Assembly (NCBI GenBank): GCA_016235665.1
Contig: JACRJI010000001.1
Location: 1-64,000, forward strand
DNA: 64,000 nucleotides
DNA from: a candidate division TA06 bacterium
GTDB lineage: Bacteria > Edwardsbacteria > AC1 > EtOH8
Direction of reading: 5' to 3'
A program made the translations under genes and the position numbers. The notes under the pieces are model-generated. The model made no database searches and was not told the origin of the DNA. It saw nothing but the letters and a program-made list of their open reading frames with translations. Below, one piece after another: positions 25,653 through 33,990 of this stretch. The stretch's first letter is position 1. Each line of letters starts with the position of its first letter.

Positions 25653-27737
25653 CTACTTTTTCTCTTCTTTCTCCTTCTGGGCCTCGGCTATGATCTTCTG
25701 GGTGGTCTCATACGGCACGTCCTCGTAATGCGAGAACTCCATCTCGAAACTGCCCCGGCCCTGGGTCATGGAGCGCAGGGCGGTGGAATATTTGTACATC
25801 TCGCCTTGGGGCACGGTGGCCTTCACCACCTGCATTCCCTTGGCCGATTCCATCCCCTGGATCCGGCCCCGCCGGGAGTTAAGGTCGCCCATCACCTGGC
25901 CGGCGAATTCCTCGGGAGCCGTCACCTCCAGCTTCATCACCGGCTCTAAAAGCACCGGGCTGGCCTCCAGTACGCCCTGCTTAAGGGCGTGGACCGCCGC
26001 GATCTCGAAGCTGGTGCCGGCCGAATCCACCGGGTGGTAGGAGCCGAAATGCAGGGTGGCCTTGACGTCCACGATGTGATAGCCGGCCACGGCGCCTTCG
26101 TTCATGGCCGCCCTGACCCCCTTTTCCACCGAGGGGATGAAGTTGTTGGGGACCACCCCGCCCACGATGGCGTCCACGAACTCAAAGCCCGTTCCCCTGG
26201 GCAGTGGCTCCAACCGCAGCACCACGTGGCCGTACTGGCCATGACCGCCGGTCTGCTTTTTATGCTTGTATTCGGAACGTTCCACCTTTTTGGTGATGGT
26301 CTCGCGGTAGGGTATCCGGGGTTTCAGCAGGTTAACCTCCACATTGTACTTCCGCTTCAAACGGCCGACCATAAGATCCAGATGCAGTTCGCCCAGTCCG
26401 TTGATCAAGGTCTGCCGGATCTCGGGCACAAAGCCGTAGGTAAAGGTGGGGTCCTCGTCCCGGATCTTGGAGAGGCCGGTGGTCAGCTTGCCTTCGTCGT
26501 CCTTGGATTTGGGTTCCACCGCGATGGAGATGGAGGCCTTGGGCTGGATGATGGCCGGCAGGATCACGGGATGGGCCTTCTGGCCGATGGTGTCGCCGGT
26601 GCCGGAGTCCTTGAGCTTGACCGCGATCCCGATGTCTCCGGTGCCGATCTTGGCGGCGTCGGTCCGCTCCTTGCCCAGGGGATAGAACAGCTGGCCGAAT
26701 TTCTCGGCCTTGCTCCGGGAGCAGTTGTAAAGCTCAGTGCCGGTTTCAATGGACCCGGAATAGACCCGGAAGAAATTCAGGTTGCCGGCATGGGATTCGA
26801 TCGAAGTCTTAAACATGAAGGCCAGGGGCTGCCCGGCCGGATCGCACTTGACCTCCACCTGCTCGTCGGTTCCGGCCTTGACCGCGCTGACCGTTTTGAT
26901 GTTGGCGGCCGGGGGGAAGGAGGCGGTAACGATGGAGGCGAAGGCCTTGATGCCTATCTCAAAATATCCGTCTCCGGCGAACACCGGCACTATCTTCTGG
27001 CTGGCGATGCCGGCCTTCAAACCGTTGGCGATCTCGGTCTCGGTCAAAGTTTCTCCGCCCAGGTATTTTTCCATCAGGGCGTCGTCGGTCTCGGCGGCTG
27101 ATTCCACAAGCCGTTCCCGGAATTTCTTGGCCTTGTCGGCCAGCTCGGCCGGGATCTCGGCCTCGGTGGATTTGCCGTTCTCTTCGGCGTAAGCCTTCAT
27201 CCGGGTCAGGTCTATCACCCCTTTAAGACCGGCCTGCTCGCCCCAGGGCAGTGTCATGGCGGTCAGGTGATTGCCGAACATGTCCTGGGCCTGTTCCAGT
27301 GTCCGGTAAAAATCGGAATGCTCTTTTTTGATCCGGGTGATGAACAGGGCCCGGGGCAGGTTCATCTCGTCGGCGTACTTCCAGGTCTTGTCGGTGCCCA
27401 CCTCTATGCCGGAGACCGCCTGGGCCACTATCACGGCACAGTCGGCCACCCTTAAGCCCGCCTTGACCTCGCCGGCGAAGTCGGCGTAGCCCGGGGTGTC
27501 TATGATGTTGATCTTGTGATCCCCGTATTCGCAGGCCGCCAGGGCCGAGGAAATGGAGATCTTGCGGGCCACCTCGTCGGGATCGAAGTCGAACATGGTA
27601 TTGCCGTCATCCACCCGGCCCAGCCTTTCGGCCGGCCGTACCAGATGCATCAAAGCCTCGGCCAAGGTTGTCTTTCCGCAGCCGCCGTGTCCGGCCAGCA
27701 CTAAGTTGTGGATCTTTTCGGCAGTATAGGTTTTCAA
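25653..27737 (-). CDS. Elongation factor G-like GTPase (EF-G2 type)
   Basis: 694 residues, full length, with a TTG start at 27737 behind a GGGAGGA site. The domain order is that of EF-G: G domain (P-loop AGHGGCGKT residues 15-23, DTPGYADF at 80-87), domain II, III, IV and V (LHLDLMVGRLKRKYNVEV; MELTAPEEFAGQVMGDLNSRRG type segment near 600). It belongs to the EF-G-like paralogues rather than the main translocase. The fourth GTPase motif, NKxD or TKxD in relatives, reads T-R-I-K here (residues 134-137), losing the aspartate that selects guanine. A role in a specialised ribosome step or recycling is possible; it may not use GTP normally. Confidence 0.88.
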   Translation of the reverse strand: MKTYTAEKIHNLVLAGHGGCGKTTLAEALMHLVRPAERLGRVDDGNTMFDFDPDEVARKISISSALAACEYGDHKINIIDTPGYADFAGEVKAGLRVADCAVIVAQAVSGIEVGTDKTWKYADEMNLPRALFITRIKKEHSDFYRTLEQAQDMFGNHLTAMTLPWGEQAGLKGVIDLTRMKAYAEENGKSTEAEIPAELADKAKKFRERLVESAAETDDALMEKYLGGETLTETEIANGLKAGIASQKIVPVFAGDGYFEIGIKAFASIVTASFPPAANIKTVSAVKAGTDEQVEVKCDPAGQPLAFMFKTSIESHAGNLNFFRVYSGSIETGTELYNCSRSKAEKFGQLFYPLGKERTDAAKIGTGDIGIAVKLKDSGTGDTIGQKAHPVILPAIIQPKASISIAVEPKSKDDEGKLTTGLSKIRDEDPTFTYGFVPEIRQTLINGLGELHLDLMVGRLKRKYNVEVNLLKPRIPYRETITKKVERSEYKHKKQTGGHGQYGHVVLRLEPLPRGTGFEFVDAIVGGVVPNNFIPSVEKGVRAAMNEGAVAGYHIVDVKATLHFGSYHPVDSAGTSFEIAAVHALKQGVLEASPVLLEPVMKLEVTAPEEFAGQVMGDLNSRRGRIQGMESAKGMQVVKATVPQGEMYKYSTALRSMTQGRGSFEMEFSHYEDVPYETTQKIIAEAQKEKEEKK

Positions 27738-27793
27738 AATAGTTCCTCCCCTCAGTATAATATGTGAAAATTTTATTTGGCTAAAGAAATTTT

Positions 27794-27823
27794 ATTATAG
27801 CAGGCTTAAACCTTAAAAGTCAA
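27794..27823 (-). promoter_or_regulatory. Promoter of the EF-G-like gene
   Basis: Minus strand TTGACT (27823-27818), 18-base spacer, TATAAT (27799-27794), about 55 bases upstream of the TTG start. Confidence 0.7.
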
Positions 27824-27834
27824 TATCAAACACA

Positions 27835-27968
27835 AATAGGAAGTAACTAAATAAATGGGAAATGGGAACTTTATCCGTTCGCTACACTTCCCCTTTCCTA
27901 TTTACCTTTAGTTGGTACCACACCTCCCAATTCCTATTTGAATACTTACCATTCAGTGTACTTCCCAT
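27835..27968. repeat. Degenerate GGAAGT/AAATGGGAA repeats, left flank
   Basis: Repeated fragments of the type AAATGGGAAATGGGAA, CTTCCCATTT, CAATTCCTATTTG in both orientations, downstream of the broken four-helix-bundle gene. Matching material occurs on its other side at 28360-28430. Confidence 0.55.
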
Positions 27969-28358
27969 TTATTGCAAGTGTTTCCGGGCGGTTTCAACGC
28001 TTTTTCCCAGTATGTTCCTTATCTCCCTGGCTTCTTTGATCGCCTCGTCAATATCTTTGCCGGCAAGCAAGCCGCTGTCCTTGATCATCGACAATCAGTT
28101 ATAAGATTCCCAGGCCTCTTTAAAACAGATGCTTAGTTTGAAGGCGAAATCAGGCTTGGTGTAGGCTCCTCTTGCCTCTTCGTAGTTGCCGGAAATCGAC
28201 ATGGCAGCGCGCACTAATTGCTTTCCCAGCTCATATCCGGCAATACTTTTAGGCAACGTTCCCACTAACTTAATTATCCTAAGGGCAAACTTGTAAAACC
28301 GGTCTCCCAATTCCTGATTGCAGTTATTTCTTTTCTCATCAGTCGCCATGTGCATCAC
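27969..28358 (-). pseudogene. Four-helix-bundle gene interrupted by a stop codon
   Basis: The frame starting near 28358 (ATG options at 28358, 28349 and between) encodes the S23/IVP-type pattern (FYKFALRIIKLVGTLPKS, AAMSISGNYEEARGAYTK) and stops at TGA 28095-28097 in ...KEAWESYN. The same frame continues after the TGA for 42 codons with the expected last helices (IKDSGLLAGKDIDEA, REIRNILGKSVETA) to TAA at 27969. Relatives usually have Trp at the stop position, so a TGG to TGA change explains it. TGA is used as a normal stop by many genes here, so reassignment is unlikely. A sequencing error is the main alternative. Confidence 0.85.
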
Positions 28359-28359
28359 T

Positions 28360-28430
28360 TCCTATTTCCAATTTCATGACTTCCCATCTGGTTACTTCCC
28401 ATTTCCCATTTGATCACTTCCTATTTATTT
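28360..28430. repeat. Degenerate GGAAGT/AAATGGGAA repeats, right flank
   Basis: CACTTCCTATTTCCAATTT, TGACTTCCCAT, TTACTTCCCATTTCCCATTTG and CACTTCCTATTT follow one another, upstream of the broken four-helix-bundle gene and up to the stop of rseP. Confidence 0.6.
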
Positions 28431-29779
28431 TGCTCCTGTTGCTGTCCCTGGTCTTTCAGCGCCGAATGGCGGTTGAATATCCGCATGGAGTCGTTGAAAA
28501 TGGTCCAGGCAAAAAGCATGATGATGAACCCGAACCCGATCTGCTGGATCACCATCTGAACCTTGTTGGACAACGGTTTTTTGCGCAGGCCCTCCAGCAG
28601 ACAGAAGAAGATCACCCCGCCGTCCATGATGGGAAGCGGCAGCAGGTTTATCACCATCAGGCTGATGGACAGCACCGCCATCAGGAATAGCAGATCGGAG
28701 AAACCCTTTTGGGCGGTCTGGCCGGCCATCTGGCCGATCATCATTATTCCGCCCAGCTGTTTGGCGTTTTTGGGTTTGGTGGCAATATTCCCCAGCAGGC
28801 TGTAGGTCCGACCCACTATGCTGGAGGTGTTCAAAAAGGCCGCAGTCAGTGATTCTAACGGACCCAGCCGGATCTTATAACTGCCGAACTGGACCGGAGT
28901 CACCCCGATCACCCCCACCTTGCCGTATCCGGGCAGGTCCTGCTCTATCGGAACTATCTTCAGATCCAGGGTGTCACCCTGGCGCAGTACTTTTAAGCCG
29001 ACTTCCTTTTCGGCATTTTTGTAGATGGTAAGCCGCATCTCGTCCCAGCTGTTGACCGGCTGGCCGTTGATCGCCAGCACCAGGTCGCCCTTGGTAAGCC
29101 CGGCCTGATAGGCCGGCATGCCCAGGGTCACCTCGCCCAGCTGGGGCTGGATGCTGGGCTCCAGTCCGGCGTGCCAGGGCTTTTCTTTGGTGGAGGAAAC
29201 ATTGAGTTCGCTGGTCGCGCCCTCCCTTGCTATTCCCACGGTCAGAGCATCGGCAGATCTGAGTTTGGCCAGGCTGTCGGTAACGAGCTGTATCTGGTGC
29301 CAGGAGCTTATCGCCCGGCCCTGGATGGAGACAATGATATCGCCCGGCCGTATCCCCATCTGCTGGGCCGCCGTGCCGTCCTGGACCTTGGAGACCACCG
29401 GGGCAAAGTCCGGCACCCGGATCCCGGCAAAGCCGATCAGGATGAACAGCAGAAAGGCGAATATCAGGTTCACCGCCGGGCCCATGAAAGCCATGAAGAC
29501 CCTGCCCCACCAGGGCGCGGCCATGTAGTCGCCGGGCTGTACCTGGTAGTTGTCCTCAAAGGCCTCCTCGCCGGCCAGCTTGACGTACCCGCCCAGGGGC
29601 AGGGCCGAGAGAATGAACTCTGTGTCGCCTTTTTTGAAACCCGCCAGCTTGGGGCCGAACCCCAGCGAGAATTTAAGCACCTTTATCCCGACCTTCCGGG
29701 CCGCCCAATAGTGGCCCAGCTCGTGAACGAAGACCAGTACTCCCAGTACGAACAATGTTGCCAGAATGGTGATGATCAT
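28421..29779 (-). CDS. rseP: Site-2 zinc metalloprotease RseP
   Basis: 452 residues, normal for the family. It cleaves transmembrane substrates such as anti-sigma factors within the inner membrane. Visible features: first membrane helix with the zinc motif HELGH near residue 19, two PDZ domains (about 120-200 and 205-280; GIRPGDIIVSIQGR and GLTKGDLVLAINGQ), and the second active-site helix LLPLPIMDGG near 395 contributing the third metal ligand. Start codon has a GGAGAT site. Neighbouring genes encode outer-membrane proteins, consistent with an envelope-stress role, but no anti-sigma gene is in the window. Confidence 0.95.
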   Translation of the reverse strand: MIITILATLFVLGVLVFVHELGHYWAARKVGIKVLKFSLGFGPKLAGFKKGDTEFILSALPLGGYVKLAGEEAFEDNYQVQPGDYMAAPWWGRVFMAFMGPAVNLIFAFLLFILIGFAGIRVPDFAPVVSKVQDGTAAQQMGIRPGDIIVSIQGRAISSWHQIQLVTDSLAKLRSADALTVGIAREGATSELNVSSTKEKPWHAGLEPSIQPQLGEVTLGMPAYQAGLTKGDLVLAINGQPVNSWDEMRLTIYKNAEKEVGLKVLRQGDTLDLKIVPIEQDLPGYGKVGVIGVTPVQFGSYKIRLGPLESLTAAFLNTSSIVGRTYSLLGNIATKPKNAKQLGGIMMIGQMAGQTAQKGFSDLLFLMAVLSISLMVINLLPLPIMDGGVIFFCLLEGLRKKPLSNKVQMVIQQIGFGFIIMLFAWTIFNDSMRIFNRHSALKDQGQQQEQNK

Positions 29780-29792
29780 TTATATCTCCAGT

Positions 29793-30527
29793 TTAGTAAA
29801 TTATTCCGGTCAATCCCAAAACGCCCATTATATTAGTGGATTTTTCTTCGTCCCCAAGCTTCAGGTAATCCAGTCCGAAGGAGATGCCAAAGTGGGGCTT
29901 GGGCTGCAACAGCACACCGGCTCCTATCCTCATTGCATCCTCTTCGCCAAAGTCCGAGGTCAGAATGTCATATTCAAAAGATGCAAATGGCAGAACCTTG
30001 CTGTTTTTCTTCCCATGATAATAAGCCAGGCGTGGGCCTATCAAATTGACCGAGGTTCCAGAATTGCCAAAATAAGAAAAAGAATAATCCTCTTCATAAT
30101 CGGTTTCCCGCTTGGTGGACATGGACAATACCCCCAAGGTCCCTCCTATGGAAAACCCCTCGGCCACAAAATAATTTGCGTTAAATAGAACCGCATACAT
30201 ATAAGTTTTATATGTTATATCATATTCTATTGTAGTGCCTGAATACCAATCGTAATCGGTCCCTGTTCCAACGCTTTTATTGTAAAAATACAAACCGTTA
30301 CAAGAAAACAAATAGGCCCCGGCCAGGCTGTTAGCGTCTTTCATCTTCCTGACAGGCAGTGCCGGAGCGGTCTTGGACGCATTACTTTCAACTGCGATTG
30401 GCAGTTCCACGGCAGGGGCCGGAGCTTGAATGCTGTCGCCGGCAACGGGGACAGAGTCCGTCTGGGCCTGGACACCGGTGAAGGAAAACAACAGTATCAT
30501 TGAGCATAACGCGATGATGATTCTCAT
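29793..30527 (-). CDS. Outer-membrane beta-barrel protein
   Basis: 244 residues. Signal peptide 1-21 (cleavage after VQA), a proline/alanine-rich linker about 25-60, then eight or more amphipathic strands (SLAGAYLFSCNGLYFYNK, EGFSIGGTLGVLSMS, HFGISFGLDYLKLG) ending in GLTGIIY. The pattern fits a small porin-like or OmpW-like barrel; no substrate can be named. It follows rseP's upstream side by 13 bases on the same strand, and an AAAGGAG ribosome site precedes the ATG. Confidence 0.65.
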   Translation of the reverse strand: MRIIIALCSMILLFSFTGVQAQTDSVPVAGDSIQAPAPAVELPIAVESNASKTAPALPVRKMKDANSLAGAYLFSCNGLYFYNKSVGTGTDYDWYSGTTIEYDITYKTYMYAVLFNANYFVAEGFSIGGTLGVLSMSTKRETDYEEDYSFSYFGNSGTSVNLIGPRLAYYHGKKNSKVLPFASFEYDILTSDFGEEDAMRIGAGVLLQPKPHFGISFGLDYLKLGDEEKSTNIMGVLGLTGIIY

Positions 30528-30585
30528 TTCCCACTCCTTTTCGGCTTTGTTTTGTGTCTTATGTGCTTTATGTGGTTAAATAAAA

Positions 30586-32466
30586 TCATGGTATCATCAC
30601 TTCCAGCTGCATTCCCACCTCGGTCTTCCGGGTGGTCTCGTTTTCGTAATCCCTTATCTCCCGGGCCGCTTTCAGGTCCAGTTTGGCCCATTTCCCAAAA
30701 CCATACCTTAAGACCACTGCATCGCGGCGGCCCCGGCCCCAATAGCCATGGAAAGAGGCGTCGTTCAAAAGCTCCGGCTCGGAGGCGTAAAGCCGGGCGT
30801 CGTAGCCTTGGGTGTTGAACAGGACGCTTTGGCCCAACAGTGAGATATTTCGGCCGGCTTTGTATTTAAGCCCCAGGTCAAAACACTCGCCCCTCTCCCT
30901 GGTTTGCAGGAGAGGTATCCGGTAACCGGCCTGCTGGTAATGCCCGTAAAATGTATGCTTGCGGTTGATGTCCCAGGCCAGCGACAGTTTGTATGAGGTC
31001 TTGACCGCCAGGGCTTCAAAATCGTTTTCCCCATCGCTGGAATGGATCTCGTATTTGCCCTTTTGCCGCCAGCGCCAGGAAAGCTTCAAGTCTTTTATTA
31101 TATCATTTTCGGCGGCAAATTCCAACAAGTACCCCCCTTGTCCTTTGGCAACTTCCGCCCCGGCCGAAAGAGGGTGGAACAGGTAGCCCAGTCCGCTGAA
31201 CTTGTTCTTGAATGGTACTTTGACGGTGGAGCTGATCACAGCCCCCTGCTCGTCCCGGCCGCTGTAGTATTCCATGGCCCCGAACCTGGGCGCCTTGTAA
31301 CCTTCCCCATAGCGGTAATAGGCGAAATATGATTCGGCCGGGCCGCTGCGGAAACCCAGGGCGGCATTGGCGGCTGTCTGACCCGCGGTGGAACCGGCCA
31401 TTTCCGCCGCCAGCCATAACCCGGGAAACATCAGCCGGACATCAACCCCGGCATTGGCCCGGAAAAAAAGACTGTCGTTAAGGTTTGGAGAATAGCTCGT
31501 ATGACAGACCGTTGCTCCGATCTCAATTGGTTGATCCGGTTTCCAGCCCAACCGGACTGCCGCTATTCTTTCGCTGGATTTGTTCTTATTGGCATATTCG
31601 GAAGAATCGCGGTGGTAGCCGTCGGTGTAAATACCGGCGATATGTCCCAGGGAGTCAAGTTTGGCATCAATCCGCTTATGGGAAAAAAGCGCCAGAAGAG
31701 TGAGATCATACGGCAATTCCGTCTGACCGGCCAGTCCCCGCAAAAAAGCCGATTCGCTCCCGCTGTGATAGGGTTTGATCAATTGGGCCTGTTTAAGATT
31801 GGCCTGGGTCCATCCGGCCGAGACAATTGATCTCCCGCCGCCGCCCAGGATCAGCCCCTGGCCTATCCGCGAACTGAAATCGCCCGCCACCCAGGAATAA
31901 CGGCCATGGAGAGGGTTATAAAACAAATTGGCCGAATAAAAGTCTTTTAAACTGCCTTCGCCGGGATCCTTCTGGGCCTGGACAAACACTTCGTAATTTA
32001 GAAAAATATTTGTCGTAACTTTTTCCCTAAAGTCCCAGGGAGAGTTTACCTGGTCGCCCGAGGCCATTTCTTCTGCCAACGGCCAGGACCTTTTGGCCTT
32101 CAAGGCAGCTTTAACCAAAGGCTTTTTTGCCGCCAAGGTTCCGTCTATGCAGAGATATGGCAGGATAGCATCAAAACCACTTTGATCCAACACCGAATCC
32201 CGGACCAGCATTTCCGGCTGGCTGAGATTGGGGTTCTGTTTCAGGTAATCGCCGATCCTTAACGCCTGATAGGCGGTGATCCCCGGCAGCATCAGCAGTT
32301 GATCCAGCCCGGCATGATTCAGGTTGACCGGATGAGAACTCAGGTACGACAGCTCGTCGGTGTATTCCCGGATCAGTTCTTCGTCCTCTGTTTCCGGCAG
32401 ATCCTGGGAAAAGAGGACGGCGGAAGGCAACAGTAGCAAGAATATCAGTAGAAGGCGCTTGGGCAT
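30586..32466 (-). CDS. Helix-hairpin-helix / beta-barrel envelope protein
   Basis: 626 residues from the ATG at 32466; the open frame reaches 32496 but those ten codons are a TTTGCAATTTGCA-type intergenic repeat. Signal peptide about 1-20; a helix-hairpin-helix segment about 40-110 (VNLNHAGLDQLLMLPGITAYQALRIGDYL), then a long strand-rich region about 150-626 typical of a large outer-membrane barrel. HhH motifs bind DNA non-specifically. The upstream neighbour is also a barrel with HhH domains, 51 bases away, so the two are probably made together. No named family member is certain; HhH-containing barrels of this size are annotated as hypothetical in other diderms. Confidence 0.7.
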   Translation of the reverse strand: MPKRLLLIFLLLLPSAVLFSQDLPETEDEELIREYTDELSYLSSHPVNLNHAGLDQLLMLPGITAYQALRIGDYLKQNPNLSQPEMLVRDSVLDQSGFDAILPYLCIDGTLAAKKPLVKAALKAKRSWPLAEEMASGDQVNSPWDFREKVTTNIFLNYEVFVQAQKDPGEGSLKDFYSANLFYNPLHGRYSWVAGDFSSRIGQGLILGGGGRSIVSAGWTQANLKQAQLIKPYHSGSESAFLRGLAGQTELPYDLTLLALFSHKRIDAKLDSLGHIAGIYTDGYHRDSSEYANKNKSSERIAAVRLGWKPDQPIEIGATVCHTSYSPNLNDSLFFRANAGVDVRLMFPGLWLAAEMAGSTAGQTAANAALGFRSGPAESYFAYYRYGEGYKAPRFGAMEYYSGRDEQGAVISSTVKVPFKNKFSGLGYLFHPLSAGAEVAKGQGGYLLEFAAENDIIKDLKLSWRWRQKGKYEIHSSDGENDFEALAVKTSYKLSLAWDINRKHTFYGHYQQAGYRIPLLQTRERGECFDLGLKYKAGRNISLLGQSVLFNTQGYDARLYASEPELLNDASFHGYWGRGRRDAVVLRYGFGKWAKLDLKAAREIRDYENETTRKTEVGMQLEVMIP

Positions 32467-32517
32467 TTTTTGCAGTTTACAATTTGCAATTTGCATTTTG
32501 AAATCCAGCCTGTCCAG

Positions 32518-33798
32518 TTATTCTGCCGTGATCAGGTCCCTGATCTTCTCAAATGTCTTCCGGCCGATGCCCTTGACGTTCATGATATCCTCCGTCTGCT
32601 TGAAGAGCCCTTGAACACTGCGATATTCGATGATATCCGCAGCAGTGCCGGGGCCTACCTCCGGCAGGGCCTCCAGTTCCTTTTGATCAGCCGTATTTAT
32701 GTTGATCCTGGCCGCCGGCTGCTCCGGTTTGAATTTTAGATTGACGAAAGGCGCTACGTTTTCCAAGGTGCGCCGGGAGATGCCTTTGATGTTCCCCAGA
32801 TCGTCCAGAAAGACAAAGGCACCGGCGCTGTCCCGGAAGGCTATGATCTGCTCCGCTGTTTTGGCGCCGATCCCCGGCAGCATCTCCAGTTCCTTGGCCG
32901 TGGCGGTATTGATGTCCAGACTTTGGATGGATTTTTTAGGCAAGGGATCGGAGACCGCCGGAACAGTCTCCTCCGGCCAGACGGTTTGCCTTAAAATGCA
33001 GCTGACCGTCAAACAATGGCCCAGGCCCAGGGAGCTGTGGGTCTTTACGGCGTAGTCCAGCCTCAGTTTTTTCAGGAAAAGCCCCAGCCCGAAACTGAAG
33101 GAAGACGGCTGGCTGGAAAACCCGGCCCTTAAGGCCAGATGCCTGTTATGCCGGTACTCCTGGCCGAACCGCAACTGGGAATTGTATCCCCGCTGGGTCT
33201 GCAATTGGAAAGCAAATGTCAGCTGGTTCAGCAGGCGGTAAGAGACACCCCAGTCCAGCCATTGGGCGATCTCCTCATCAGAGCTGCCGATCCGGGGCCG
33301 GTTGAAGTTCCTTGCTACCGCCGCCATGGTCAGGTTTTCCAGGGGAGAACCGATGAGGCCCAGATCCAGACCCAGAGCGTTGGCCGAGCCGTAACTCTGA
33401 ATGGACAGGTTGTAACCCGAGATCCCCAGTCCGAATCCGGCCTGCTTGAAAGGCCTGAAGGATACCGCAGTTTTGATGGTGTTCTCCCTGTATAGAGCGC
33501 TGCCCATTGAGCTGAATCCTGCGGCCAGTCCCAGTTTTTCCTTTTGATATCCGGCCTGGGCCGAAACGGCTGTCAGGTCGGTCATACCGAACGGAATGGA
33601 GGTTCCGCTGCCGGCGGTCTGGACCGGGGCCAAGCACGGCAGGGCCGGGTTTTCCATTCCGGCTGAAAGATAGTCCGGCAAGGCGATCCCTGCTCCGCCC
33701 ATTCCCAGATTGCGGGCGTCGGTGGCGGTTTCCTCAAAGGCGGCAAAGCAGGCGGCAGAGATCAGCCACACCAAGATGAAGACCAACGTTTTTCTCAT
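32518..33798 (-). CDS. Outer-membrane barrel fused to two ComEA-type HhH domains
   Basis: 426 residues. Signal peptide 1-19, then a PorV/UPF0164-like barrel about 22-275 (ARNLGMGGAGIALPDYLSAGMENPA is the typical first segment). A short linker leads to two tandem ComEA-like helix-hairpin-helix domains, about 293-355 (LDINTATAKELEMLPGIGAK) and 363-426 (ININTADQKELEALPEVGPG). ComEA binds incoming DNA in the periplasm during natural transformation; here the module is physically tied to an outer-membrane barrel. Together with the next gene it may form a DNA-binding envelope complex. No other competence gene is in the window. Confidence 0.82.
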   Translation of the reverse strand: MRKTLVFILVWLISAACFAAFEETATDARNLGMGGAGIALPDYLSAGMENPALPCLAPVQTAGSGTSIPFGMTDLTAVSAQAGYQKEKLGLAAGFSSMGSALYRENTIKTAVSFRPFKQAGFGLGISGYNLSIQSYGSANALGLDLGLIGSPLENLTMAAVARNFNRPRIGSSDEEIAQWLDWGVSYRLLNQLTFAFQLQTQRGYNSQLRFGQEYRHNRHLALRAGFSSQPSSFSFGLGLFLKKLRLDYAVKTHSSLGLGHCLTVSCILRQTVWPEETVPAVSDPLPKKSIQSLDINTATAKELEMLPGIGAKTAEQIIAFRDSAGAFVFLDDLGNIKGISRRTLENVAPFVNLKFKPEQPAARININTADQKELEALPEVGPGTAADIIEYRSVQGLFKQTEDIMNVKGIGRKTFEKIRDLITAE

Positions 33799-33990
33799 AC
33801 AGGCAAAGCTCCCGGTTTATAAAAGCCGTGGAGATGGTTACAGACGATTATTTATTATACGAAATGTAAAAGCTCCGGGTCAAGGAAATTAAGCATTGGC
33901 AGGAAATAAATCCGCCCCTAACCTACCGGAGGCGGGGCGGGATGCTGACGGGTTCGGGGATGGTATTGGTTCTCAGGGCTGCCCGGATAT

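Noticed and set aside
28095-28097. TGA reassigned to tryptophan
   Set aside because: Many intact genes here end in TGA (for example the PafB-like gene, rsmH and cbiQ), so standard stop usage is more likely and the gene is simply broken.
33907-33940. Terminator candidate after the DMT-like gene
   Set aside because: CCGCCCC / GGGGCGG arms are far apart and no T tract follows; evidence is too weak.
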